Below are positions 1 through 6,130 of a stretch of DNA of 8,978 bases, in pieces (position 1 is the stretch's first letter; every line of letters starts with the position of its first letter). The stretch covers positions 1 through 8,978 of the forward strand of contig CAYVCP010000024.1 of the NCBI GenBank assembly GCA_964450565.1, in the 5' to 3' direction. Origin of the DNA: CAYVCP01 sp964450565 (GTDB taxonomy: Bacteria > Patescibacteriota > Minisyncoccia > Minisyncoccales > CG1-02-41-26). The notes under the pieces were generated by a model, which worked only from the letters and a program-made list of their open reading frames with translations, did not search any database and was not told the origin of the DNA. A program made the position numbers and the translations under genes.

Positions 1-450
1 ATTAAAACATCTCGTCCTGCTTTAATTATCGGTAGAGGAGGAAAAGGGGTCACAGAATTAAAATCACAAATAAATAAAGAATTAGACAAGATTAAAGGAA
101 TAAAATCAGAAATTAAAATAGAGATTTTAGAAATTAGAAATTCTTGGGCATCAGCTTCTTTAGTGGCTCAATGGGTTGCTGGTCAGTTAAAAAAACAAGT
201 TCCTTTCAGAAGAGCTTTAAAAATGGCCTTAAGCAAGGTTATAGAAAACAAGGAAATTCAGGGAGCCAAAATTGAGGTTGCTGGAAGATTAAATGGAGTT
301 GACATAGCTAGGCGCGAAGGAGTAAAAGAGGGCAGATTACCAAGACAGACTCAAAGAGCAATTATTGATTATGGCTTTTGTGAAGCGCATTGCACCTTTG
401 GGGCCATTGGAATAAAGGTATGGCTTTATAAAGGAGAAAAGTTTGATTAA
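1..450 (+). CDS. rpsC: 30S ribosomal protein S3, C-terminal part (5' end outside window)
   Basis: S3 binds the 3' domain of 16S rRNA in the 30S head and lines the mRNA entry channel. The reading frame is open from base 1, so about 149 C-terminal residues are present. The family is usually 205-235 residues, so roughly 60-80 N-terminal residues lie upstream of the window. The first residues contain the end of the KH domain with its GxxG-type loop (IIGRGGKGV). The C-terminal domain follows, with the hallmark stretches GRLNGVDIARREG, EGRLPRQTQRA and IDYGF, ending at IKVWLYKGE. The first internal ATG, at 163, is not the start, because conserved S3 sequence continues upstream of it. It is followed by rplP after only 2 bases, as in the usual S10 operon order. 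Identification is certain from the motifs. Confidence 0.98.
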   Translation: MKTSRPALIIGRGGKGVTELKSQINKELDKIKGIKSEIKIEILEIRNSWASASLVAQWVAGQLKKQVPFRRALKMALSKVIENKEIQGAKIEVAGRLNGVDIARREGVKEGRLPRQTQRAIIDYGFCEAHCTFGAIGIKVWLYKGEKFD

Positions 451-452
451 TT

Positions 453-857
453 ATGTTAGAACCAAAGAAAACAAAACATAGAAAAAGAATGAAGGGAAGA
501 TCCAAGGGTATGACAAAAGGAGGGAGCACTATTGCTTATGGTGTCTTTGGTTTGAAAGCAATGGAAGCGAAATGGATTACCTCAAATCAGATTGAAGCAG
601 CTAGAAAAGCGATGACAAGAAGTTTTGAAAGAAAAGGTAAGCTTTGGATAAGAATTTTTCCTGATAAACCTGTTACCTCAAAGGGAGCTGAAACGCCTAT
701 GGGCGGAGGTAAGGGAGCTGTTTCGCATTATGTGTTTCCCATAAAGCCAGGCAGAATTGTTTTTGAATTAGATGGCATGGAAGAAGATATAGCCAAAGAG
801 GCTTTTCGTAAAGCTGCTTCTAAACTGCCTATTAAAACCAAGTTTATAAAAAAATGA
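453..857 (+). CDS. rplP: 50S ribosomal protein L16
   Basis: L16 binds 23S rRNA near the A-site tRNA elbow and the peptidyl transferase centre. The 134-residue product has the family length. It starts MLEPKKTKHRKRMKGRSKG, continues with FGLKAMEAKWITSNQIEAARKAMTR, then WIRIFPDKPVTSKGAETPMGGGKG, and ends with the KPGRIVFELDG stretch. The PMGGGKGA segment lies where most bacteria have RMGKGKGA, so the Arg hydroxylated in E. coli L16 (the R of RMGKG) is Pro here. The start at 453 fits the conserved N-terminus. An AAGGAG at 431-436 is 16 bases upstream, too far for a standard Shine-Dalgarno (SD) sequence. The stop overlaps the rpmC start as ATGA. Confidence 0.98.
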   Translation: MLEPKKTKHRKRMKGRSKGMTKGGSTIAYGVFGLKAMEAKWITSNQIEAARKAMTRSFERKGKLWIRIFPDKPVTSKGAETPMGGGKGAVSHYVFPIKPGRIVFELDGMEEDIAKEAFRKAASKLPIKTKFIKK

Positions 858-1054
858 AAAGAAAAGAAAAACAAAAAGAATTTCAAAGAATGTCAGACGA
901 TATTCTGAAAGAATCATTGAAAGAAAAGAAAAATCATTTAATGCAATTAAGATTTGATTTAACAGCAGGTAAGGTAAAAAATGTAAGAGAAATTAGATCA
1001 ACAAGAAGAGATATAGCGAGAATAAATACAATACTATGCCTAAAAAAAAGTTAG
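854..1054 (+). CDS. rpmC: 50S ribosomal protein L29
   Basis: L29 is a small two-helix protein near the exit of the 50S peptide tunnel, where targeting factors dock. The 66-residue product is normal in length and very lysine- and glutamate-rich. The central pattern LMQLRFDLTAGKVKNVREIRSTRRDIARINTIL matches the family core. It begins in an ATGA overlap with rplP and has no SD, so it probably depends on translational coupling. The last residues, CLKKS, extend slightly past the usual family end and are encoded in the 19 bases shared with the start of rpsQ. An A8 run (1042-1049) lies in that overlap. The assignment rests on both sequence and operon position between L16 and S17. Confidence 0.95.
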   Translation: MKRKEKQKEFQRMSDDILKESLKEKKNHLMQLRFDLTAGKVKNVREIRSTRRDIARINTILCLKKS

Positions 1055-1257
1055 AAGGAATCATTGTATCAAATAAGATGGAAAAAACCGTAGTGGTAAA
1101 AGTAGAAACACTAAAGGTGCATCCCAAATATCGCAAAAGGTATAAAGTGTCAAAAAATTACAAGGCACATAGCGAAAAAGATTTGCAAGAAGGAGATAAA
1201 GTAATTATTCAAGAAACAAAGCCTATGTCTAAGGACAAAAGGTGGAAAGTATTATGA
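1036..1257 (+). CDS. rpsQ: 30S ribosomal protein S17
   Basis: S17 is an early 16S rRNA-binding protein of the 30S body with an OB fold. The 73-residue product starts MPKKKLEGIIVSNKMEKTVVVKVE, matching the conserved N-terminal strand region. It continues with VHPKYRKRYKVSKNYKAHSEKD, then the EGDKVIIQETKPMSKDKRWKV end that defines the family. The start at 1036 is chosen because the residues before SNKMEKT are needed for the first strand. This makes a 19-base overlap with rpmC, longer than the usual 1-4 bases. No SD is present, and the base before ATG is T. The stop codon overlaps the start of rplN (ATGA). Confidence 0.96.
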   Translation: MPKKKLEGIIVSNKMEKTVVVKVETLKVHPKYRKRYKVSKNYKAHSEKDLQEGDKVIIQETKPMSKDKRWKVL

Positions 1258-1622
1258 TTCAACCAGGAACAAAATTAAAAGTAGCAGATAATTCAGGAGC
1301 TAAAGAAGTTCAATGTTTTAATATACCTGGAGGTACAAAAAGAAGGTATGCTCAATTAGGGGATATTATTACAGCTTCTGTAAAAAAAGCAGAACCAAGA
1401 AGAGAGATTAAAGCACATAGTATTGTAAAAGCGGTTGTTGTAAGGCAAAAAAAAGGTTATAGGAGAAAAGATGGTTCCTATATCCGTTTTGATGAGAATG
1501 CTTGTTGTATCTTAAGTGAATCTAAAGAACCAAAGGGAAATAGAATTTTAGGTCCTATCCCTAGAGAGTTAAAAGAAAAAGGTTTTAATAAAATTGCCAC
1601 TTTAGCAAATGATTTAGTATGA
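1254..1622 (+). CDS. rplN: 50S ribosomal protein L14
   Basis: L14 sits on the 50S subunit face, contacts 16S rRNA in bridges B5/B8, and is the docking site of the silencing factor RsfS. From the ATG at 1254 the product is 122 residues, exactly the usual bacterial length, starting MIQPGTKLKVADNSGAKEV. The signature follows with IVKAVVVRQKKGYRRKDGSYIRFDENA, then GNRILGPIPRELKEKGFNKIATLA. A GTG codon at 1242 would add four residues, but the family almost always begins at MIQ. The ATG overlaps the rpsQ stop. AAAAGGTGG at 1237-1245, eight bases upstream, is one of the few SD-like sequences in the ribosomal part of the window. Confidence 0.98.
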   Translation: MIQPGTKLKVADNSGAKEVQCFNIPGGTKRRYAQLGDIITASVKKAEPRREIKAHSIVKAVVVRQKKGYRRKDGSYIRFDENACCILSESKEPKGNRILGPIPRELKEKGFNKIATLANDLV

Positions 1623-1924
1623 AATTAAAGAAAGGAGATCAAATTTTAATAATTAAAGGAAAAGACAAAAACAAGAAAGCAAAGATTTTGCGAGGTTTTC
1701 CAAGAAAGGAAATGATTTTAGCTGAGGGAATAAATATTAAGAAAGTTCATAAAAAGGCCAAAAAAGAAGGAGAAAAGGGTCAAGTTGTTGAAATTGCTTT
1801 TCCTTTTCCATCATCAAAAGCAAAATTGATTTGTCCTAAATGTGGAAAGCCTGCAAGAATTGGATATTTGATTCAGGAAGGCAAAAAACAAAGAGTTTGT
1901 AAAAAATGTACAGCTGAATTATGA
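1619..1924 (+). CDS. rplX: 50S ribosomal protein L24, with C-terminal zinc-ribbon motif
   Basis: L24 initiates 50S assembly by binding the 5' domain of 23S rRNA and lies near the tunnel exit. The 101-residue product has the N-terminal KOW motif (MKLKKGDQILIIKGKDKNKKAKIL, residues 1-24) and the KVHKKAKKEGEKGQVVEIAFP segment. Its C-terminal quarter has a four-cysteine pattern, CPKCGK near residue 72 and CKKC near residue 94. This probably binds zinc, as in many bacterial L24 proteins outside the enterobacteria. Starts and stops overlap both neighbours by ATGA (rplN before, rplE after), and no SD is visible, so coupling to upstream translation is likely. Confidence 0.97.
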   Translation: MKLKKGDQILIIKGKDKNKKAKILRGFPRKEMILAEGINIKKVHKKAKKEGEKGQVVEIAFPFPSSKAKLICPKCGKPARIGYLIQEGKKQRVCKKCTAEL

Positions 1925-2472
1925 GATTAAAAGAAAAATACAAAAAAGAAGTTATCCCAGCATTAAAAGAAAAATTAAGCCTTAAAAGTGTAATGGCTAT
2001 TCCAAAAATTGAAAAGGTTTCTATAAATGTTGGTTTTGGAAAAACAGTGGCTGGAAAAGGCGCTGGAGAAAGAAAGAAAGTAGAAGATTATATTCTAAAT
2101 TCTTTATCATTACTCACAGGACAAAAACCTTCTTTAAGAAAAGCTAAAAAATCAATCGCTGTGTTTAAACTTAGAGAGGGTGTTCCTATTGGGGCTCTGT
2201 GTACCTTGAGAGGAAAAAGAATGTATGAATTTTTGGAAAAGTTAATCTATGTGGTTATTCCTAGGGTAAGAGATTTTAGAGGCTTAAATCAAAAATCTAT
2301 CACCAAAGAAGGAGATTTAACTATAGGTTTTAAAGAATACACTCCTTTCCCTGAATTAAAAATAGAAAAAGAAAGGACCTTGTTTGGATTAGAGGTAACA
2401 GTCCAAACAACAGCAAAAAATAAAGAAGATGCCCTAGAATTATTTCGTTTAATGGGTTTTCCAATAAAATAG
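1921..2472 (+). CDS. rplE: 50S ribosomal protein L5
   Basis: L5 binds 5S rRNA, helps install it in the central protuberance and contacts P-site tRNA. The 183-residue product is close to the family norm of about 180. Recognisable blocks are LKEKYKKEVIPALKEKL at the start, LLTGQKPSLRKAKKSIAVFKLREGVPIG in the middle, CTLRGKRMYEFLEKL, then IPRVRDFRGLNQKS. The end is the TTAKNKEDALELFRLMGFP pattern. A slightly enlarged loop (AGKGAGERKKVEDYI) follows the first strand. In E. coli the start of rplE is where S8 represses the spc operon. I see no convincing S8-site mimic here. The next gene, rpsN, follows after 2 bases. Confidence 0.98.
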   Translation: MRLKEKYKKEVIPALKEKLSLKSVMAIPKIEKVSINVGFGKTVAGKGAGERKKVEDYILNSLSLLTGQKPSLRKAKKSIAVFKLREGVPIGALCTLRGKRMYEFLEKLIYVVIPRVRDFRGLNQKSITKEGDLTIGFKEYTPFPELKIEKERTLFGLEVTVQTTAKNKEDALELFRLMGFPIK

Positions 2473-2474
2473 TT

Positions 2475-2660
2475 ATGGCTAAGAAATCACAAATTGCAAA
2501 ATCAAATAAAAAACCTAAATTTAAGGACAGAACAGTAAGACGATGTTTTAAATGTGGTAGAAAAAGAGGATATATGAGAAAATTTGGTTTATGTAGGATT
2601 TGTTTTCGTGAATTAGCTAATAAAGGCGAGATTCCTGGAATAAAAAAATCAAGTTGGTAA
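2475..2660 (+). CDS. rpsN: 30S ribosomal protein S14, zinc-binding type (type Z)
   Basis: S14 is a late-assembling protein of the 30S head. The 61-residue product is the short, zinc-dependent form, in contrast to the roughly 100-residue zinc-free form of E. coli. The key motif is CFKCGRKRGYMRKFGLCRICF, with a CxxC pair near residues 24-27 and a second CxxC near residues 40-43. The end GEIPGIKKSSW is typical of this form. The gene sits between L5 and S8 as expected for the spc operon. No SD is seen; the start is preceded by AGTT. Together with L24 and the Adk-like kinase, it suggests a steady zinc requirement. Confidence 0.98.
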   Translation: MAKKSQIAKSNKKPKFKDRTVRRCFKCGRKRGYMRKFGLCRICFRELANKGEIPGIKKSSW

Positions 2661-2667
2661 AAAATAT

Positions 2668-3054
2668 ATGGATCCAATAACAGATATGTTTAATAGAATA
2701 AGGAATGCTCAAGCTGTTGCTAAAAAAACGTGCGAAATTCCTTTTTCAAATTTAAAATTAAGACTCGTTGAATTGTTGAAAGAGAATAACCTTATTGATG
2801 ATTTTAAGAAAAGAGGTAGAAAACCTCATCAGATTATTAGGGTTGATTTAGCTTATAAAGACAAGGTGCCAAAAATGGAAGGGTTTAAGAGAATTTCAAA
2901 GCCTGGACAAAGAATTTATAAAAAGGCAAAAGAAATTAGAAAAGTGCGAGATGGTTATGGTATTGCGATTATCTCTACAACCCATGGCGTGATGACGAAT
3001 AATGATGCAAGAAAAAAGAAAGTCGGAGGTGAAATAATGGTTGAAATTTGGTAA
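2668..3054 (+). CDS. rpsH: 30S ribosomal protein S8
   Basis: S8 binds helix 21 of 16S rRNA and organises the 30S central domain. In E. coli it also represses translation of the spc operon. The 128-residue product starts MDPITDMFNRIRNAQAV, as the family does. The C-terminal signature is clear: YGIAIISTTHGVMTNNDAR, followed by KKKVGGEIMVEIW. The GGAGGTGA at 3024-3031 that looks like a strong SD is simply the codons for the conserved GGE. However, it lies about 9 bases before a TTG in the frame of the next gene, rplF. The spacer after rpsN is 7 bases; the base before ATG is T and there is no SD. Confidence 0.97.
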   Translation: MDPITDMFNRIRNAQAVAKKTCEIPFSNLKLRLVELLKENNLIDDFKKRGRKPHQIIRVDLAYKDKVPKMEGFKRISKPGQRIYKKAKEIRKVRDGYGIAIISTTHGVMTNNDARKKKVGGEIMVEIW

Positions 3055-3058
3055 ACTT

Positions 3059-3604
3059 ATGTCAAGAATAGGAAAAAAACCAATTCAAATTATCAAAGGA
3101 GTTGAAATTGAAATAAAAGAGAATGATATTAAAGTAAAGGGTCCTAAGGGAGAACTTAGTTTAAAGGTGCCTGATTTGCTTAAGGTAGAAAAGAAAGGAG
3201 AAGAGATTATTGTATCTATTGAGAAGAAGTTAAAAGAAAGCCCTGCTCTATGGGGGACCTTTAGAGCTTTAATTCAGAATTTAATTTTAGGAGTTACTGA
3301 CGGTTTTGAGAAGAAATTAGAAATGAGAGGTGTTGGTTATAAGGCTAATTTAGAAGGAAAAGAAAAGATTAGATTAGATGTGGGATATTCTCATCCTATA
3401 ATTATGGACATTCCAGAAGGTATTGAAGTAAAGATAGAAAAAGAAATGATCACTATTTCTGGTATTGAAAAACAAGCAGTTGGACAGTTCGCTGCTAAAA
3501 TTAGAGCAACGAGACCTCCAGAACCATACAAGGGCAAGGGAGTAAGGTATTTAGGAGAAAAAGTGAGAAGAAAAGAAGGTAAAAAAGTTGTTGGATCTCA
3601 ATAA
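3059..3604 (+). CDS. rplF: 50S ribosomal protein L6
   Basis: L6 sits at the base of the L7/L12 stalk near the GTPase-associated region of 23S rRNA. From the ATG at 3059 the product is 181 residues, starting MSRIGKKPI, the standard N-terminus. It has the two tandem L6 domains. The signature PEPYKGKGVRYLGEKVRRKEGK is near the C-terminus. An upstream in-frame TTG at 3041 would add six residues, and GGAGGTGA at 3024-3031 has proper spacing for it. The family start, together with a stop-to-start gap of 4 bases suited to re-initiation, favours 3059, but the longer form cannot be excluded. The next start, rplR, is 1 base after the stop. Confidence 0.97.
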   Translation: MSRIGKKPIQIIKGVEIEIKENDIKVKGPKGELSLKVPDLLKVEKKGEEIIVSIEKKLKESPALWGTFRALIQNLILGVTDGFEKKLEMRGVGYKANLEGKEKIRLDVGYSHPIIMDIPEGIEVKIEKEMITISGIEKQAVGQFAAKIRATRPPEPYKGKGVRYLGEKVRRKEGKKVVGSQ

Positions 3605-3605
3605 T

Positions 3606-3935
3606 ATGAAAAATATAAGAAGAAAAATAAGAACAAGACATAAAATCAAAGGAACTGCTGATATTCCACGAGTTTCTGTTGAGAGAACCTTAAAGCATAT
3701 TTATGTCCAGTTGATTGATGATGATAAAGGTATTGTCCTTGAAAAGGCCACTGATTTTGAGATAAAAAAGAAGGCTAAAAAGGTTGAGTTGGCAAAAGAA
3801 GTTGGTCTTTTAATAGCGAAAAGAGCGCTAGAAAAGAAAATAAAAAAAGTAGTTTTTGACAGATCTGGCTACAAGTATCATGGAAGAGTTAAGGAACTGG
3901 CTGAAGCTGCTCGTAAGGGAGGGTTAGAATTTTAA
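3606..3935 (+). CDS. rplR: 50S ribosomal protein L18
   Basis: L18 binds 5S rRNA together with L5 in the central protuberance. The 109-residue product is slightly shorter than the usual 115-120, mostly because the basic N-terminal tail is short (MKNIRRKIRTRHKIKGTADIPR). The core blocks match: RVSVERTLKHIYVQLIDDDKGIVL, then LLIAKRALEKKIKKVVFDRSGYKYHGRVKELAEAARKGGLEF, which is the diagnostic C-terminus. An in-frame TTG at 3588 would add six residues (LDLNN after Met) that have no family counterpart, so 3606 is preferred. The gene follows rplF after a single base and has no SD, so translation is probably coupled. Confidence 0.97.
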   Translation: MKNIRRKIRTRHKIKGTADIPRVSVERTLKHIYVQLIDDDKGIVLEKATDFEIKKKAKKVELAKEVGLLIAKRALEKKIKKVVFDRSGYKYHGRVKELAEAARKGGLEF

Positions 3936-3939
3936 AATT

Positions 3940-4461
3940 ATGCAACAAAAGAGAAATTTTAGAAAATTTAGGAAACCACAACAACCAAAATCAGAATTTG
4001 ATTCAAAACTTTTAGATTTAGCAAGGGTAACGAGAGTAACTGCTGGTGGAAAACAATTAAGATTTAGAGCGGTTGTTGTGATTGGAAACAAAAAAGGAAA
4101 AATTGGAGTTGGTGTTGCCAAAGGAGCAGATGTGCAGAAGGCTGTTGAAAAAGCAACAAGGTTAGCTAAAAAGCATTTGATTGTAGTACCTATGTTTGAG
4201 TCTACTATTCCGCACGAAGTTTCTGCTAAATTTGGTCCTGCTCGTGTTATTTTAAGACCTCAAACAAAAGGAAGAGGTTTAGTTGCTGGTGGTCAGGTGA
4301 GGGTTATTTGTAATTTAGCGGGCATTCAAGACGTTTCTTCTAAATTACTATCAAGATCAAGGAATAAACTTAATATCGCAAGGGCTACTATCAAAGCCTT
4401 GGAAACATTAAAACAAGATTATGCAGATACACCAAATACAAAAAAAGAATCAAAAGAGTAA
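3940..4461 (+). CDS. rpsE: 30S ribosomal protein S5
   Basis: S5 lies at the mRNA entry site with S3 and S4 and affects decoding accuracy and mRNA unwinding. The 173-residue product has a short basic N-terminal tail and then the double-stranded RNA-binding domain (LARVTRVTAGGKQLRFRAVVVIGNKKGKIGVGVAKG, about residues 27-62). The C-terminal domain follows with IPHEVSAKFGPARVILRP, then GRGLVAGGQVRVICNLAGI and SRSRNKLNIARATIKAL. The last ~14 residues (DYADTPNTKKESKE) are a low-complexity tail whose codons also encode the start of L15 in another frame. rpmD (L30), which normally follows, is absent. A purine-rich GGGAGGG lies too far upstream (more than 15 bases) to be a standard SD. Confidence 0.98.
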   Translation: MQQKRNFRKFRKPQQPKSEFDSKLLDLARVTRVTAGGKQLRFRAVVVIGNKKGKIGVGVAKGADVQKAVEKATRLAKKHLIVVPMFESTIPHEVSAKFGPARVILRPQTKGRGLVAGGQVRVICNLAGIQDVSSKLLSRSRNKLNIARATIKALETLKQDYADTPNTKKESKE

Positions 4462-4825
4462 AAAAAGAGTTGGCAGAGGAGGAAAAAGAGGCACTTATTC
4501 TGGTAGAGGAAATAAGGGTCAAGGACAAAGAGCTGGAAGAAAATTCCAACCAATTATAAGGGAATTAATTAAGCGTTATCCTAAGCTGAGAGGTTATAGA
4601 AATAATCCAAAAGGAGAGGCTATTATTTCTTTGAATCTTTCTGCTCTATCTGTTTTTAAAGAAGGAGAAAAGGTTTGTCCTACATCTTTGTTAAAAAAGA
4701 GGCTCATAGGAAGGATTGGTGGAAAAACCCCTAAAGTTAAGATTTTAGGAAATGGAACATTAAAACACAAGCTCGTTTTTGAGGACTGTCTTTTTTCTAA
4801 GAAAGCTCAAGAAAAAGTTAAATGA
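4421..4825 (+). CDS. rplO: 50S ribosomal protein L15, CPR-like, short C-terminus
   Basis: L15 is a late 50S assembly protein with a long basic N-terminal extension that penetrates 23S rRNA. The start at 4421 is inside rpsE (41-base overlap). It is chosen because the peptide from there, MQIHQIQKKNQKSKKRVGRG, matches the usual MxLHxL...RVGRG opening, and no in-frame start lies between it and the conserved VGRGGKRGTYSGRGNKGQ. The globular part includes RELIKRYPKLRGYRNNPKGEA and the GKTPKVKILGNGTLKHKLVFED strand. The product is 134 residues against a usual 145-150. It ends at SKKAQEKVK, before the AGG-containing end typical of the family. The stop overlaps the secY start (ATGA). Confidence 0.95.
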   Translation: MQIHQIQKKNQKSKKRVGRGGKRGTYSGRGNKGQGQRAGRKFQPIIRELIKRYPKLRGYRNNPKGEAIISLNLSALSVFKEGEKVCPTSLLKKRLIGRIGGKTPKVKILGNGTLKHKLVFEDCLFSKKAQEKVK

Positions 4826-6111
4826 TTAAAGAAGTATTACAAAAATTAGTTCTTGTCTTTAAAGACAAGCAGTTAAAAAATAAGATATTGTTTGTTTTAG
4901 GTATTTTAGTTGTTTACAGAATATTAGCTAATATACCATTACCAGGAATTAGCACGGAAACTTTAGCAAACTTTTTTGGACAAAATCAATTTTTTGGATT
5001 ATTAAATCTATTTGTTGGAGGAGCTTTAAGTAATCTTTCTATAGTAATGTTAGGGCTCGGCCCTTATATTACTGCTGTTATTATCATGCAACTTTTAACC
5101 ATGATTTTTCCTCAATTAGAAAAGCTTTATAAAGAAGAGGGAGAGGCAGGTAGACAGAAAATTAATCAATGGGGAAGGTATTTAGCTGTTCCTCTAGCTG
5201 TTTTGCAATCTTATGCAATGTTAACCTTATTACAAAGACAAGGAGCTATTGCTTCTCTTTCTGGCTTGCAAGTTGTAATGTCCATTGTAACAGTAACAGG
5301 AGGATCTCTGCTCTTAATGTGGCTCGGAGAATTAATTACAGAAAAAGGAATAGGAAATGGTGTTTCTATTTTAATTTTTGCTGGTATTATAGCTAGAACA
5401 CCGAATGAAATAGCGCAACTTATTTATACTTATGATTCTTCTAAGTTATTTGCTTATATCGCTTTCTTTGTGATTGCTTTGTTAATAACAGCAGGTGTTG
5501 TTTTAATTACAGAAGCTAGGAGAAACATTCCTGTATCTTATGCTAAGAGAATAAGGGGGAATAAGATGTATGGCGGTGTTTCAACTTATCTTCCTATTAC
5601 TTTGAATCCTGCTGGTGTTATTCCTATCATTTTTGCTTTAAGCATATTACTGTTGCCATCAATGGTTTCTAACTTTTTTACAGGAGGAGGTAACGCTACC
5701 TTAGCTGCTATTGCTGTTTCTGTGGTTAGTTTTTTACAAAATCCTTGGGTGCATGGATCATTGTTTTTTACCTTAGTTTTTGTTTTCACGTTTTTTTATA
5801 CTGCAGTTACTTTTGACCCTGAAGCCATTTCTAATAATCTACAGAAAATGGGTGGATTTGTTCCTGGCATAAGGCCTGGAGACAACACTGCTAAGTTTTT
5901 ACATAAAATGCTCTACAGGGTTTTATTTATTGGCGCTTCATTTTTAGGTATTATTGCTGTTTTACCTTCTATAATCCAAGGAATAACTGGTATTCAGGCT
6001 TTTCAATTTCTAATTGGGGGTACTGCTATGTTGATTGTGGTTAGTGTGGTTTTAGATATCTGGAGACAAGTTAAGGCACAGATGGAGATGCGAGAGTATG
6101 AAAGATTTTAA
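4822..6111 (+). CDS. secY: Preprotein translocase subunit SecY
   Basis: SecY is the membrane channel of the Sec translocon, working with SecE (not in this window), SecA and the ribosome. The 429-residue product has the usual ten hydrophobic segments. The first spans about residues 22-42 (ILFVLGILVVYRILANIPLPG). The first family signature, GLGPYITAVIIMQLLT, is at 78-93; WLGELITEKGIGNGVSILI is at 167-185. The cytoplasmic loop around 230-252 has the conserved EARRNIPVSYAKR pattern. The later loop at about 345-353 has GFVPGIRPG, the SecA/ribosome-contact loop. The start overlaps the rplO stop as ATGA. Codon content shifts from A-rich to T-rich, as expected for a membrane protein. No truncation is seen. 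Confidence 0.98.
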   Translation: MIKEVLQKLVLVFKDKQLKNKILFVLGILVVYRILANIPLPGISTETLANFFGQNQFFGLLNLFVGGALSNLSIVMLGLGPYITAVIIMQLLTMIFPQLEKLYKEEGEAGRQKINQWGRYLAVPLAVLQSYAMLTLLQRQGAIASLSGLQVVMSIVTVTGGSLLLMWLGELITEKGIGNGVSILIFAGIIARTPNEIAQLIYTYDSSKLFAYIAFFVIALLITAGVVLITEARRNIPVSYAKRIRGNKMYGGVSTYLPITLNPAGVIPIIFALSILLLPSMVSNFFTGGGNATLAAIAVSVVSFLQNPWVHGSLFFTLVFVFTFFYTAVTFDPEAISNNLQKMGGFVPGIRPGDNTAKFLHKMLYRVLFIGASFLGIIAVLPSIIQGITGIQAFQFLIGGTAMLIVVSVVLDIWRQVKAQMEMREYERF

Positions 6112-6119
6112 CAAGAAGT

Positions 6120-6125
6120 TATAAT
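6120..6125 (+). promoter_or_regulatory. Possible -10 box just before the adk start
   Basis: A perfect TATAAT lies in the 19-base gap between secY and the kinase gene. ATGAAA at 6098-6103 is a 4-of-6 match to a -35 box with a 16-base spacer. If used, transcription would begin within a base or two of the ATG at 6131, giving a leaderless mRNA. The region is A/T rich, so chance is a real alternative. Confidence 0.25.
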
Positions 6126-6130
6126 AAAAA

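Noticed and set aside
163..450. Separate 95-residue gene starting at the first ATG
   Set aside because: Conserved S3 sequence is open in the same frame from base 1, so this ATG is internal to rpsC.
1895..1935. S8 autoregulatory site near the rplE start, as in E. coli
   Set aside because: I could not find a helix resembling the 16S helix 21 S8-binding core; the region is A-rich and unstructured.
2330..2677. Minus-strand ORF of 115 codons across rplE, rpsN and rpsH
   Set aside because: It is fully antisense to three confirmed ribosomal genes and looks like a low-complexity shadow (Leu/Phe/Pro-rich).
5169..5396. Plus-strand 75-codon ORF inside secY
   Set aside because: It is in another frame of a clear secY and has a Cys/Asn/Arg-rich shadow composition.
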